A stretch of 64,000 nt of DNA, from positions 1 to 64,000 of the forward strand of contig JBAWWY010000008.1 of NCBI GenBank assembly GCA_037144355.1. The letters are read 5' to 3'. Below are positions 1 to 9,445 of this stretch, one piece after another. This stretch comes from JBAWWY01 sp037144355 (GTDB lineage Bacteria; Bacillota; Clostridia; Peptostreptococcales; Anaerovoracaceae). The notes below the pieces were generated by a model. That model made no database searches and was not told where the DNA came from. It saw nothing but the letters and a program-made list of their open reading frames with translations. Numbering within the stretch: position 1 is the stretch's first letter; each line of letters starts with the position of its first letter. Both the position numbers and the translations under genes were made by a program.

Positions 1-86
1 AAAATCCCAGCAATAATTTTTAACTGACCATATATTGCCGCAATGGCTGATATCATTAGGTTATAAATTAAAAGGAGGTGTTCTAA

Positions 87-743
87 ATGAACAAAAAATT
101 GACGGAAATTGTTTTCATCTTAGACCGTAGCGGATCCATGGGGCATTTGACAACGGACACAATCGGAGGCTACAACGCATTTATTGACCAGCAGAAAAAG
201 GAAGCTGGCGAAGCACTAGTTACAACTGTACTATTTGACGACGCTTACGAAGTTTTGCACAATGCAATTGAGATAGGTAATATCAAGTACCTGACTGACA
301 AAGAATATTTCGTGAGGGGATCGACGGCCCTACTCGACGCAATAGGCAAGACCATCAACAGCAGCATTAAAAGGGTGAAGACACTCAAGGACGAATATAA
401 AGCGGACAAAGTAATCTTCGTTATCATCACAGACGGCTATGAAAATGCCAGCAGAGAGTTTTCCTACGACGCAATCAAGAGAATGATCGACCACCAGAGC
501 GAAAAATACAAATGGGAATTCGTATTCCTGGGGGCCAACATCGACGCAGCCGAAGAAGGCGCCAAGATGGGATTCAGAAAAGAGCGAACCGCCAACTACT
601 ATTCGGATGGGGACAGCACTTCTCATGTATACAGCGAAATGTCCAAGAACGTAGCAGGCTTTAGAAAAACCGGAATGATACAGGAAGACTGGGACAAAGA
701 AATAAAGGAAAAGACCGATGCGAAAAAGAAGAAGATGAGCTAA
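87..743 (+). CDS. VWA-domain protein
   Basis: This 218-residue protein is essentially a single von Willebrand factor A domain. The metal-ion-dependent adhesion site is intact: DRSGSM at residues 13-18, a GSTALLDAIG segment near residue 78 supplying the threonine, and ITDGYEN near residue 115 supplying the last aspartate. There is no signal peptide, so it should be cytoplasmic. The C-terminus is a short lysine-rich tail. The start follows an AAAGGAGGTG ribosome binding site. Stand-alone VWA proteins of this type act in protein-protein assembly, but the partner cannot be told from here. Its GC content is visibly higher than that of the genes to its right, so it probably belongs to the chromosomal backbone. 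Confidence 0.85.
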   Translation: MNKKLTEIVFILDRSGSMGHLTTDTIGGYNAFIDQQKKEAGEALVTTVLFDDAYEVLHNAIEIGNIKYLTDKEYFVRGSTALLDAIGKTINSSIKRVKTLKDEYKADKVIFVIITDGYENASREFSYDAIKRMIDHQSEKYKWEFVFLGANIDAAEEGAKMGFRKERTANYYSDGDSTSHVYSEMSKNVAGFRKTGMIQEDWDKEIKEKTDAKKKKMS

Positions 744-1036
744 AGAGTAACAAATTTATAGAAAAGACAAAATTAAATAAAAAAAGTGACAAAATGTTGA
801 TAATTTGGGGTTGGTAACGTTGTAAAACTATATGCATTTTGATATAATTTATGCATAAATGTCGAATCTGATGCCAATTCCAAATAATCCTATCAATGTC
901 CAATCAAAATCAAATAAATGAGAACGATCGAAATCATGTTATAGAGGTGAAGCTTTCATGCAGGAAACCCTTGATGTAATAAGAAACATGTGTCTCAAAT
1001 ACAAAGCCCAAGAGAAAAACATAATTAATATTGCAG
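744..1036. other. Intergenic, probable left edge of island
   Basis: An AT-rich stretch between the VWA gene and the 3' end of the NUDIX gene. It contains no clear terminator. The only gene-like object is the short reading frame at 958-1044. The base composition changes abruptly here, from the moderate GC of the VWA gene to AT-rich DNA. Confidence 0.4.
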
Positions 1037-1044
1037 TTACATAA
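958..1044 (+). pseudogene. Possible remnant of an MNT-type nucleotidyltransferase
   Basis: A 28-residue frame with a reasonable ribosome binding site (AGAGGTGAAG). It begins MQETLDVIRNMCLKYKA, which resembles the first helix of minimal nucleotidyltransferase (MNT) antitoxins of HEPN-MNT pairs. The GSRARG-type catalytic loop that should follow is absent, and the frame runs into the 3' end of the NUDIX gene on the other strand. I read it as a gene cut when the neighbouring DNA was inserted. The match is short, so chance similarity is possible. Confidence 0.25.
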
Positions 1045-1423
1045 AAAGTAGCTGTAATTTTTGTACGATTTCAATGTCAGCTGGAGCGAAATCAAATAAT
1101 GATAAATCTTTTGGCAATACCCACTTGTGATCAACATGAACATTAAGGCATAAATTGCCACTTAGTATTTTAGCAAAATAAGCTAACAACTCGATTTCGC
1201 CAAACTCATATTTATATATACTGCTAACGAAGAAATCACCGATGGAAACAACTAAATCCAATTCTTCCATGATTTCTCTAGAAAGACATTCCTCAGGAGT
1301 TTCGCGATCTTCCACTTTACCACCGGGGAATTCCCACTTAAGAGGAAGAGTGGCGTCAGAGGATCTTTGAGCTATTAAGATTTTATCGTCGTCAATTATT
1401 ATCGCTGCAGTGACTGTTTTCAT
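1037..1423 (-). CDS. NUDIX hydrolase, MutT-like
   Basis: This 128-residue protein is of normal length for the MutT-type (deoxy)nucleoside triphosphate pyrophosphohydrolases. The Nudix box is at residues 35-57: G35, E41, then R49-E50 and E53-E54, which bind the metal. The usual glycine near the end of the box is aspartate (position 56), a tolerated variant. The reading begins at ATG after a GGAGG site. It is transcribed divergently from the helicase at 1493 with only 69 bp between them, so the two probably share a control region. It could sanitise oxidised or modified nucleotides. The pairing with a PLD/DUF3427 helicase suggests a role linked to that helicase, but that is inference. Confidence 0.85.
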   Translation of the reverse strand: MKTVTAAIIIDDDKILIAQRSSDATLPLKWEFPGGKVEDRETPEECLSREIMEELDLVVSIGDFFVSSIYKYEFGEIELLAYFAKILSGNLCLNVHVDHKWVLPKDLSLFDFAPADIEIVQKLQLLFM

Positions 1424-1451
1424 AGAGCCTCCAATAGATATTATTAATGTT

Positions 1452-1479
1452 TTGATTATAGCATAAGATTTATTATAAT
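1452..1479 (+). promoter_or_regulatory. Candidate promoter of the PLD/helicase gene
   Basis: TTGATT at 1452-1457 and TATAAT at 1474-1479 are separated by 16 bp, a good sigma-A match. The predicted transcript would start only a few bases before the ATG at 1493, giving a very short leader. Confidence 0.45.
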
Positions 1480-1492
1480 ATGCAGGTGAAAA

Positions 1493-4420
1493 ATGAGCGA
1501 ATACAGAGACAATTTTATAAGTGAACTTTCTTTGGCAATTAACACTGGATTTATTGATTCGAGTGCATCTTCTGCTGAAGAGATTAGACCAAAGCTTCTT
1601 ACTAATGACTATTCAAAAGGTAGCAAGGTCTTGAGTCATATAATAAAAGAGCTTGAAAACTGCACAGAATTTATGTTTTCAATAGCCTTCATAACTAATG
1701 GAGGGCTAACAACATTACTCAACTCATTAAAAGATCTTGAAAAAAGAGGTATAAAAGGCAAAATACTAACGACAAATTATCAAAATTTCAACAATCCTAA
1801 ATTATTCAGAAAGCTATTGACGCTTGGAAGCATGGTTGATGTTAAAGTATATGATCATGGTAACTTTCATACAAAGGGATACATATTCAAAAGAGGTGAC
1901 GAGAGCACAATTATTATTGGGAGCTCAAATCTTACACAAGAAGCACTTACAAAAAATAATGAATGGAATTTGAAAATAAATTCTTCAATGAATGGATCTT
2001 TAGTGAAAGAAATTGAAGAGGAGTTCAATACTTCGTGGAATAATTCCAAGATTTTAACAAAAGAGTGGATCGATGAATATGAAGTAACATTCAACGAGAA
2101 AAATATAATTGAAATAGGGAAGACAATACAAGCTAAAAAGCAAACTGGTATTCAATTAAATAAGATGCAACGGCAGGCTTTGGAAGCTCTATCGAAGTTA
2201 AGGGAAAGCGGAAAAGATAAAGCCATACTCATTTCAGCCACCGGAACTGGAAAAACTTATCTTTCGGCATTTGATGCATTTGAATTTAAACCAAAGAAAT
2301 TTCTTTTTTTAATACACCGCGAAAACGTTGCAAAAAGAGCGATGATAAGCTTTAGAAAAGTTTTTGGCGAAGGTATTACGATGGGCCTCTATACAGGGCA
2401 TAAAAGGGAGCTGGAAAGTGATTACATCTTCGCAACTATTCAAACATTCTCAAAAGATCAACATTTACTTAAGTTCGAGCCTTCATACTTTGATTACATC
2501 GTAGTTGATGAAGTTCATAGAGCTGGGGCAGATAGCTATACGAAAGTATTAAATTATTTCAAACCAAAGTTCTTACTTGGAATGTCTGCAACACCTGAAA
2601 GGAATGATTCATTCAATATATTTAAGTTATTTGACTATAATATTGCATATGAGATAAGGCTTAAACAAGCAATGGAGGAAGACATGCTATGTCCGTTCCA
2701 TTATTTTGGCATAAGTGAAATAATGGTCGGGGGCGAGATTCTGGATGATAAAGCAGATTTCGCAAAGCTGACTAGTAAAGAAAGGATCAAGCATATTGCG
2801 AAGAATATTGAATTCTATGGTTATTCTGGAGATAGAGTAAGAGGTTTGATATTTTGCAGCCAAAAGGAGGAAGCTAAGTTTTTATCAAAGCAATTCAACG
2901 AAATTATGCATAAGGGAAATACCTACAGAACAGTAGCATTAACTGGAGACAGTTCTGAAGAGGATAGACAAAGCGCCATAGATAGGCTCGAACAAGACGA
3001 TTATGAAAATGGGTTAGATTACATTTTTACCGTGGATATATTTAACGAGGGTGTCGATATACCAAAAGTAAACCAAATAGTAATGCTGCGCCCAACGCAG
3101 TCAGCAATTATTTTTATCCAACAACTTGGACGTGGACTTAGAAAAGCGCCAGATAAAGAATACGTAATAGTACTAGACTTTATTGGCAACTATGAAAACA
3201 ACTACATGATCAGCATTGCTCTATCAGGAGACAGAACTTACAACAAAGACAATCTAAGAAAATTTGTCACAGAAGGAAGCAGCATAATTCCTGGCTGCTC
3301 AACGGTAAATTTAGATAAAATTACAAGGAATAAAATATTTGAATCGATTGATAAGGCAAGGTTTTCGCAGCTCCTTTTGTTAAAGTCAGAATATCAAAAT
3401 CTTAAAACCACGCTAAATCATATACCAACCTTAAATGACTTTTACGATCATGGATCTATTGATCCGGAGCTTATACATGACAAAACAGATTCATACTATG
3501 CTTTCAAAGCCTCATATGATCAAGAATTTGATGTTAAATTCTCTGAAGAGCAAAAGATGATACTCAAATTTGCAACGCAGGAATTTGCTGCTGGAGAAAG
3601 ACCACATGAGATAATAATTGTTAATGAACTTATCAAAAGTATGAAGATCACTCTGAAAGATATTTCGAGAATACTTAAGAACGATTTTTTTATTGAAAAT
3701 GACGATGCCTCAATTCTTTCCGCAGTGTCACTGCTTGAAGATGGTTTTGTTCAGACATTGCAGAGAGAACGATATAGAGGATGCTCATTCTTAAAATCAC
3801 ATAACAATGAATACTTAATATCTGATTATTTTAAAGATGCATTAAGTGACAATGAGTTTATAAATCACTTAAAGGACCTTATGGAATATTCTATGAGAAG
3901 ATATGAAAATAACTACGCTGAAAGACATGAAAATAACAATCTTACCTTATATCAAAAGTACTCAAGAAAAGAAGCTTGTAGACTATTAAACTGGGATAGC
4001 GATGAAAGCTCAACAATATATGGATATAAGATAAAACATAATACATGCCCAATATTCGTAACATATGAAAAGCAGGAATCAATATCTTACTCTATCCAAT
4101 ATGAAGATAAATTCTTAAACCGAGGACAATTTAGCTGGATGACTAGAAGCAGAGTAAGATTAGATTCAATCGAAGCGATTAAACTTAGAAATCAAAGCAC
4201 AGATGGCTTGAGAATTCATCTATTTGTTAAGAAGAAAGATGGCGAGAATAGAGATCATTATTACCTTGGAGAATTAATACAAAAGGAAATGATCGAAACA
4301 ACAATTGAGGATAAAGAAAACAAAGATGGTATCAAAAAATCACCTTTGCCTATAGTAAATATACAATATCAATTAAAGGTGGCAGTTAGGGAAGACATTT
4401 ATGATTATCTGGTTATGTAA
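1493..4420 (+). CDS. PLD nuclease-like/DEAD helicase, DUF3427 type
   Basis: A 975-residue fusion. The N-terminal part carries one phospholipase D signature (HTK near residue 126, followed by a GSSN motif), which in this superfamily is a nuclease or DNA-binding site. A superfamily 2 helicase follows: Walker A ATGTGKT near residue 253, DEVH near 339, and the arginine-finger motif QQLGRGLRK near 546. The C-terminal 350 residues match the DUF3427 layout in size and position. The protein probably translocates on DNA and may cut it. It stands next to the divergent NUDIX gene and just upstream of the phosphorothioation cluster, as expected for a defence gene. Family membership is well supported; the defence role is inferred from context. 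Confidence 0.85.
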   Translation: MSEYRDNFISELSLAINTGFIDSSASSAEEIRPKLLTNDYSKGSKVLSHIIKELENCTEFMFSIAFITNGGLTTLLNSLKDLEKRGIKGKILTTNYQNFNNPKLFRKLLTLGSMVDVKVYDHGNFHTKGYIFKRGDESTIIIGSSNLTQEALTKNNEWNLKINSSMNGSLVKEIEEEFNTSWNNSKILTKEWIDEYEVTFNEKNIIEIGKTIQAKKQTGIQLNKMQRQALEALSKLRESGKDKAILISATGTGKTYLSAFDAFEFKPKKFLFLIHRENVAKRAMISFRKVFGEGITMGLYTGHKRELESDYIFATIQTFSKDQHLLKFEPSYFDYIVVDEVHRAGADSYTKVLNYFKPKFLLGMSATPERNDSFNIFKLFDYNIAYEIRLKQAMEEDMLCPFHYFGISEIMVGGEILDDKADFAKLTSKERIKHIAKNIEFYGYSGDRVRGLIFCSQKEEAKFLSKQFNEIMHKGNTYRTVALTGDSSEEDRQSAIDRLEQDDYENGLDYIFTVDIFNEGVDIPKVNQIVMLRPTQSAIIFIQQLGRGLRKAPDKEYVIVLDFIGNYENNYMISIALSGDRTYNKDNLRKFVTEGSSIIPGCSTVNLDKITRNKIFESIDKARFSQLLLLKSEYQNLKTTLNHIPTLNDFYDHGSIDPELIHDKTDSYYAFKASYDQEFDVKFSEEQKMILKFATQEFAAGERPHEIIIVNELIKSMKITLKDISRILKNDFFIENDDASILSAVSLLEDGFVQTLQRERYRGCSFLKSHNNEYLISDYFKDALSDNEFINHLKDLMEYSMRRYENNYAERHENNNLTLYQKYSRKEACRLLNWDSDESSTIYGYKIKHNTCPIFVTYEKQESISYSIQYEDKFLNRGQFSWMTRSRVRLDSIEAIKLRNQSTDGLRIHLFVKKKDGENRDHYYLGELIQKEMIETTIEDKENKDGIKKSPLPIVNIQYQLKVAVREDIYDYLVM

Positions 4421-4453
4421 AAACAACTTTTATAACGACCTATGAGGGTTAAT

Positions 4454-5314
4454 ATGCTTTTTCCATTAGATTTTGAAGTTACTATTTATATCAACTTTTA
4501 TAATAAATATATAGCAGAATTTTTAAATGAAAACATAGAATATTTTACTATAGATGAAATTGAAAATGAAAATAGGGAAGATGACGAAATGATTATTAAG
4601 ATTGAGGACAGCCATGTGGAAATAAGGGCACCCTACTGGTACCGGAATAATCTTTTATTTGGAAGCTACTCGATAGAAGAGACTATGGTATATTGTTTAC
4701 TTGGAGATGCATCAATTGGAGCGTCAGACATAAGTCGAATTAGGGAGAGACTCTATGAGTTATTGCTTCAAAAAAAAGTGAGAGACGCCTTTACTAATTT
4801 CAGTTTTATTAAAAAATGCTATGCAAGTTTTGAGATTTTTAATGTTTCTATCGGCGAAATTTCTGGAGGATCAATATCAAAATATGGCTTTGGCGACAAA
4901 ATTATAGAAGATAGCATTTACAACTATAATGAAGAATGCATATTTGAAATGAAAAATGGTGTGCTAAATTTTTTCTTGGATCCGTGTCCTGAAGATAAAG
5001 ATAGTGGCTATAGTATTGGAGAAGATTACGTATTGCCTGATACCATTGAATCAATTGGGGAGAATGCATTTAATTGTTCTGCTTCCGAGATTGAATTACC
5101 TATGCATTTAATAAGTATTGGAGCAAACGCATTTTCTAATTGCAAAATGTTATTGAGAATTCAAATACCAACCACAACAATAGAAATTCACAAAACAGCA
5201 TTTGAGGGTATAAAAAGCCAGGTAATTATTGTTGCTACAGAGAATTCATATGCAAGTGAATATGCAAATTTAAATGGAATTCAATTAGAAGTTACCACAG
5301 CGGAAAAAGCATAA
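4454..5314 (+). CDS. Leucine-rich-repeat (BspA-type) protein
   Basis: About 286 residues with no recognisable domain in the first 190. From about residue 193 there are two or three BspA/LRR_5-type repeats (IESIGENAF, ISIGANAFSNC, IEIHKTAFEGI), usually protein-interaction surfaces. I chose the ATG at 4454 because GAGGG lies 5 bp upstream; the ATG at 4442 has no ribosome binding site. The gene follows the helicase by about 30 bp in the same direction, so the two may be co-transcribed. No signal peptide is visible, unlike surface BspA proteins, so a cytoplasmic sensing or scaffold role is possible. The function is unknown. Confidence 0.6.
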   Translation: MLFPLDFEVTIYINFYNKYIAEFLNENIEYFTIDEIENENREDDEMIIKIEDSHVEIRAPYWYRNNLLFGSYSIEETMVYCLLGDASIGASDISRIRERLYELLLQKKVRDAFTNFSFIKKCYASFEIFNVSIGEISGGSISKYGFGDKIIEDSIYNYNEECIFEMKNGVLNFFLDPCPEDKDSGYSIGEDYVLPDTIESIGENAFNCSASEIELPMHLISIGANAFSNCKMLLRIQIPTTTIEIHKTAFEGIKSQVIIVATENSYASEYANLNGIQLEVTTAEKA

Positions 5315-5435
5315 ATAAAGAACAAATAATTGACGAGAATAGGCATATTAGGCATAAAGTTTGTTGCGGTTTCGACTAAAACAAATTAGAATGTAAGTAT
5401 ATTAATTTTAAGAAAAATATAAAAAAGAAAACAGA

Positions 5436-5474
5436 AAACCAACCAGAATTTGTTATTTGACAGGGTGGTTTTTT
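5436..5474 (+). terminator. Weak terminator or attenuator before dndC
   Basis: AAACCAACC (5436-5444) can pair with GGTGGTTT (5464-5471), with one bulged A, and six T residues follow. The loop is long (19 nt), so the hairpin is not strong. It lies about 27 bp upstream of the dndC start. It either ends the upstream unit or attenuates entry into the phosphorothioation operon. Confidence 0.35.
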
Positions 5475-5500
5475 AGATATTAAATGATTTGAGGTAACTG

Positions 5501-6883
5501 ATGGGAAATAGCTTTTTTAACGAAAATAAATTGGAAGATCTTGTTAACGAAATAGAATTTGTGTATCTAGCTGATAAAAGGCCATGGATAATTGGTTATA
5601 GTGGAGGTAAAGATTCTACAGTTGTAGTGCAACTTGTTTATAGCATGTTGAAAAGACTCGATCCTAGCAAACACCACAAACCAGTTCACGTTGTATCATC
5701 CGATACAATGGTTGAAAATCCTCATATTAAAATTTATCTTGCTGAGATGATAGAGCTTATTGCTAACGCAGCAAAAAGGGATGGGATACCATTATCAACC
5801 AAACTAGTAACTCCCGATCCCTCAAATACATTCTTTGCCAATATTATTGGAAGAGGATTCCCAACACCACGAACAAATGGAACGTTTAGATGGTGCACAG
5901 ATCGTCTCAAGATTCAACCAAGTACTAATTACATAAAAGAAATTATTAATACACAGGAAACTGAAGTAGTAATTTTACTTGGCGTTAGAAAGGATGAAAG
6001 TATCGCCCGTAAAAAACGTATTGAAGATAGAGAAATAATAGGGAAATTGCTTAATAGGCACGATACTCTAAAACAAGCGTTTGTATATTCTCCTATATCA
6101 GAATTAACAACAGAAGATGTTTGGGATATTTTGTCAGCGAAGACTACTCCATGGGGAACAACTAACGCAAAAATTATAGAACTTTATACTGACGCAGATA
6201 GTGGGGAATGTCCTTTCGCGGGCATAACAGTTAAGAATGAACAAACACAAACATGCGGTCAGTCGAGATTCGGTTGTTGGATATGCACAGTTGTAAAAGA
6301 AGACAAATCGCTTAATGGCTTTATTCGCAACGGCCATAGAGAGTTAATTCCTTTGGCAAGATTTAGGAAATGGCTAATGGATGAAAGAGATATTTCTGAA
6401 AATAGACAAAAGAAGCGAAGGGACGGGAGTATATATATCACGGCTGCTGGAGATATGGGATATGGACCGTTTACCTGGGAAGCTAGACAAATGATATTAA
6501 GAGAATTATTAAAAATTCAAAAGGAAATGAATTATGAGCTTATTACTAATGAAGAATTAAAGGCAATAGACAAGATATGGGATGAAGAATTAGATCTAGG
6601 CAGAAGAACATTAGTTGAGCTTTATGAAAGTGAAATAGGAGAGAAATTACCATGGCATGACCTCAAAAAGCCATTATTTGACGCTGAAACAATTTCTAAA
6701 TTAGAAGAACTTTCAACTTCAACAGATGTGCCATTTGATTTGATTAAAAAGTTAATTTTCGAAACAACAAAAAATAAACACTTCTCAAATCCCAAAATTT
6801 TACGGAATGCTCTTGAAAAATCATTAACTCAGCAATGGCTGCATTTTGACGTGATGAGGGAGATCGAAAATGAGAATCAATAA
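5501..6883 (+). CDS. dndC: DNA phosphorothioation protein DndC
   Basis: This 460-residue protein belongs to the PAPS reductase/ATP pyrophosphatase family. It has the PP-loop SGGKDS at residues 34-39 and a set of cysteines suited to an Fe-S cluster (C132 in RWCTD, C237, and C252, C259, C262 in CGQSRFGCWIC). DndC activates the DNA backbone and, with the DndA/IscS sulfur donor, helps replace a non-bridging phosphate oxygen by sulfur. Length and motif order are typical. It opens a tightly packed operon: dndD begins 14 bp before its stop. No dndB lies upstream. The start is ATG after a GAGGT site. Confidence 0.93.
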   Translation: MGNSFFNENKLEDLVNEIEFVYLADKRPWIIGYSGGKDSTVVVQLVYSMLKRLDPSKHHKPVHVVSSDTMVENPHIKIYLAEMIELIANAAKRDGIPLSTKLVTPDPSNTFFANIIGRGFPTPRTNGTFRWCTDRLKIQPSTNYIKEIINTQETEVVILLGVRKDESIARKKRIEDREIIGKLLNRHDTLKQAFVYSPISELTTEDVWDILSAKTTPWGTTNAKIIELYTDADSGECPFAGITVKNEQTQTCGQSRFGCWICTVVKEDKSLNGFIRNGHRELIPLARFRKWLMDERDISENRQKKRRDGSIYITAAGDMGYGPFTWEARQMILRELLKIQKEMNYELITNEELKAIDKIWDEELDLGRRTLVELYESEIGEKLPWHDLKKPLFDAETISKLEELSTSTDVPFDLIKKLIFETTKNKHFSNPKILRNALEKSLTQQWLHFDVMREIENENQ

Positions 6884-9068
6884 GATAAAATTATGTAATT
6901 TTAGCTCATATTTGGGTGAATTTGAATTTGATTTTACCTTAGGTCAGGATAAGAAAATAGTGTTAATCGGAGGTCAAAACGGCACTGGCAAGACTTCTCT
7001 TTTTACAGCGATAAAACTAGCACTTTATGGACCACTATGCTTTAACTATCAGACTAATAGTGCATTCTACTTATCAAAAATAAAAGAGCTAATAAACGAT
7101 GATGCTTATTCAAACAAAGAAGTAAGTGCATATATAGAGGTAGATTTTGAAATTGTTGATGAAAGGGAAAGAAAAAACTACATTGTTAGAAGAGAGTGGA
7201 ATTTTAATAATCAAAGGATAACAGAAAATCTTAAAATATTTTATAAAGATAAGCAGTTAGATAGTGATGACATTGTTTTCTTTAATAATTATTTATTCAA
7301 TGAACTACCTCCAAATCTATTTGATTATTTTTTCTTTGATGGTGAGGAAGTTGCAAAATTTTTTGCTTCAAATAATTATAATTCATATCTAAAAAATGCA
7401 TTTTTAACATTATGCTCTTTAGATACTTTTGAATTGATAAAGAAATTTACTGAAAACTATATTAGCAGCAGCGAAAACTCAGAAGAGATTATTTTATTAA
7501 CTCAGGAATATGATCTTATAAAGGCTAGCATTGATCAAGTTAATGAACAAATTGCTGATCTTGAGAAAAAGGAAACGAGTTACAATGAAAAATTAGCTGA
7601 AATATATTCAGATAAAGAGATACTTGATAAAAGGTTCAAGGAATCAGGTGGAATGAGTGAGAATGAGCGAGAGGAATTAAATAACCAACTTAAGGATAAG
7701 GAACGCGCGAAGGATGAGATTAGCATTAATATAAAGAACTACCTTGAGGGTTTAATGCCTTTTATAATAACAAAGGATATTGCTTCAAACGTTAAGAAAC
7801 AAATTTCCTTAGAAACTGAAGTGCAACAATATAATATATTAAAAAATAAATTAGAATCAGACGAATTCAAGAATTCAGTAATTGAATCTTTAAATACTAA
7901 TAAAATTAGCTCCATTGATGTGGATAATTTTGCGAAAGACTTGGCAAAAAAACTTATAGCAGACTGGAGACCAGATAACGATCAAGACACTGAAGAGTTA
8001 GAACTTATTCACGATTTATCGCAAGAGCAGAATAGTAAAGTTAGTGCGGTTCTTGAAGATATTAATAAATTTGATGCTAAAAAAATGATCTTAATGATAA
8101 ATGCCAAAACTAGCCTCGCACAAGAAACTTCAAGATTAAATAAAATTCTCAGAGATACTTTATCTGAGATTGACTTTAATTCGTTTTCAAAACAGTTCAC
8201 CGAATTAACTGAATCAGAATATGAAACAAAAGCTAAACTTGATTTAATAGTTGCCGAAGAACAAGATATAAAATCACGCTATGATGAATTAAATACTAAT
8301 AAAACTCTAGTTATGGAGAAAATCAAAGCTAATGCAAAAGATAAGAACATATATGAACTGACTCAAAAGACTAGTTTTGTAATGAGCCAAATTATTGATA
8401 AAATGCTAGATACAAAATATAAGCAAATTGAAGAGCTATCTCTTAATATGTTAAAAAAAATAATGAGAAAAGAGAATCTCATAGACTTAGTCGAAATAGA
8501 CAACAAGTTTAATATAAATTTGTATAAAATCCAAAGTTATCAATACAAAGAATTGAGCAGATTAATTCAAAATATAGGATTGGATGAATTGTCAAAAAGA
8601 ATTGGTGGAAAAGGCGTAGAAATTCTCTTAAATCATTTTAATATCAATTCGTTCTCCCAATTAAAAAATATTCTAAAAAAGTCACAGGATCAAGTTGGGA
8701 TTTTTGATGATATTTCTATTTCAATTTTTAAGAAAATTGAGCTTAACCAACTTTCAAAAGGTGAAAAGCAAATATTCATACTGTGTCTTTATTGGGCAAT
8801 TATTAAAGCATCGGGGAAAGATTTACCATTCATTATTGATACACCATATGCGAGAATTGATACTGAACATAGAGAACAAATTTCAAGAGAGTTTTTCCCA
8901 TCAATAAGTGACCAAGTAATCATATTTTCAACGGATGAAGAAATAAATAAAACTTACTATAAAGTAATAAAGCCATTTATTGGGCAAGAGTACTTGTTGG
9001 AATACGACGAGACAATTAGCAAGACAATTGTAAATACAGGTTACTTTTTTAGGGGTGATAACTTATGA
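6870..9068 (+). CDS. dndD: DNA phosphorothioation ATPase DndD
   Basis: A 732-residue SMC/Rad50-like ATPase. Walker A GGQNGTGKT is at residues 34-42. A long central region predicted to be coiled coil separates it from the ABC signature LSKGEKQ near residue 628 and the Walker B/D-loop FIIDTPYARID near 655. DndD is thought to supply ATP-driven DNA nicking or remodelling in the Dnd writer complex with DndC and DndE. No zinc hook cysteines are visible in the coiled coil. Its start overlaps the end of dndC and its stop overlaps the dndE start (ATGA), indicating translational coupling. Confidence 0.92.
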   Translation: MRINKIKLCNFSSYLGEFEFDFTLGQDKKIVLIGGQNGTGKTSLFTAIKLALYGPLCFNYQTNSAFYLSKIKELINDDAYSNKEVSAYIEVDFEIVDERERKNYIVRREWNFNNQRITENLKIFYKDKQLDSDDIVFFNNYLFNELPPNLFDYFFFDGEEVAKFFASNNYNSYLKNAFLTLCSLDTFELIKKFTENYISSSENSEEIILLTQEYDLIKASIDQVNEQIADLEKKETSYNEKLAEIYSDKEILDKRFKESGGMSENEREELNNQLKDKERAKDEISINIKNYLEGLMPFIITKDIASNVKKQISLETEVQQYNILKNKLESDEFKNSVIESLNTNKISSIDVDNFAKDLAKKLIADWRPDNDQDTEELELIHDLSQEQNSKVSAVLEDINKFDAKKMILMINAKTSLAQETSRLNKILRDTLSEIDFNSFSKQFTELTESEYETKAKLDLIVAEEQDIKSRYDELNTNKTLVMEKIKANAKDKNIYELTQKTSFVMSQIIDKMLDTKYKQIEELSLNMLKKIMRKENLIDLVEIDNKFNINLYKIQSYQYKELSRLIQNIGLDELSKRIGGKGVEILLNHFNINSFSQLKNILKKSQDQVGIFDDISISIFKKIELNQLSKGEKQIFILCLYWAIIKASGKDLPFIIDTPYARIDTEHREQISREFFPSISDQVIIFSTDEEINKTYYKVIKPFIGQEYLLEYDETISKTIVNTGYFFRGDNL

Positions 9069-9445
9069 TTTTTAGATTAAAAACTTCAAAGGAAACAGAA
9101 ACAATTTTTAAAGAGCTTGAGAGCCGAATGCACTTAAGGCCTTATACCTTGGTTAAACATGCTATCTGTTGGTCTTTAAGACAAGGGACTTCAGTAGAAA
9201 AGTTTAAATCTGATTCAGAGGGTTTAGACTTGAATAGGCAAACAATAACTGGTGATTACGATGCTTATTTTAAAGTAATGATAGAACAAGTGGAAGGCAA
9301 AAACTTGCCTGAAGACGATTATTTTCCGCATTATGTTAAGGCGCATATTGATAGAGGCTCTAAGTTATTATTAGATATGTATAATCATGCAGGATCTTTG
9401 GACAGATATGTAATGCAAAACTTAGGAGTTGGTGACACCGTATGA
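9065..9445 (+). CDS. dndE: DNA phosphorothioation protein DndE
   Basis: A 126-residue protein with the DndE N-terminal pattern (FRLKTSKET, then LRPYTLVKHAICWSL). Family members are small helical proteins proposed to bind nicked DNA and hold it for sulfur incorporation. The length is normal. It is joined by ATGA overlaps to dndD upstream and to the cysteine desulfurase downstream, so the four genes form one coupled writer unit. Confidence 0.9.
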   Translation: MIFRLKTSKETETIFKELESRMHLRPYTLVKHAICWSLRQGTSVEKFKSDSEGLDLNRQTITGDYDAYFKVMIEQVEGKNLPEDDYFPHYVKAHIDRGSKLLLDMYNHAGSLDRYVMQNLGVGDTV

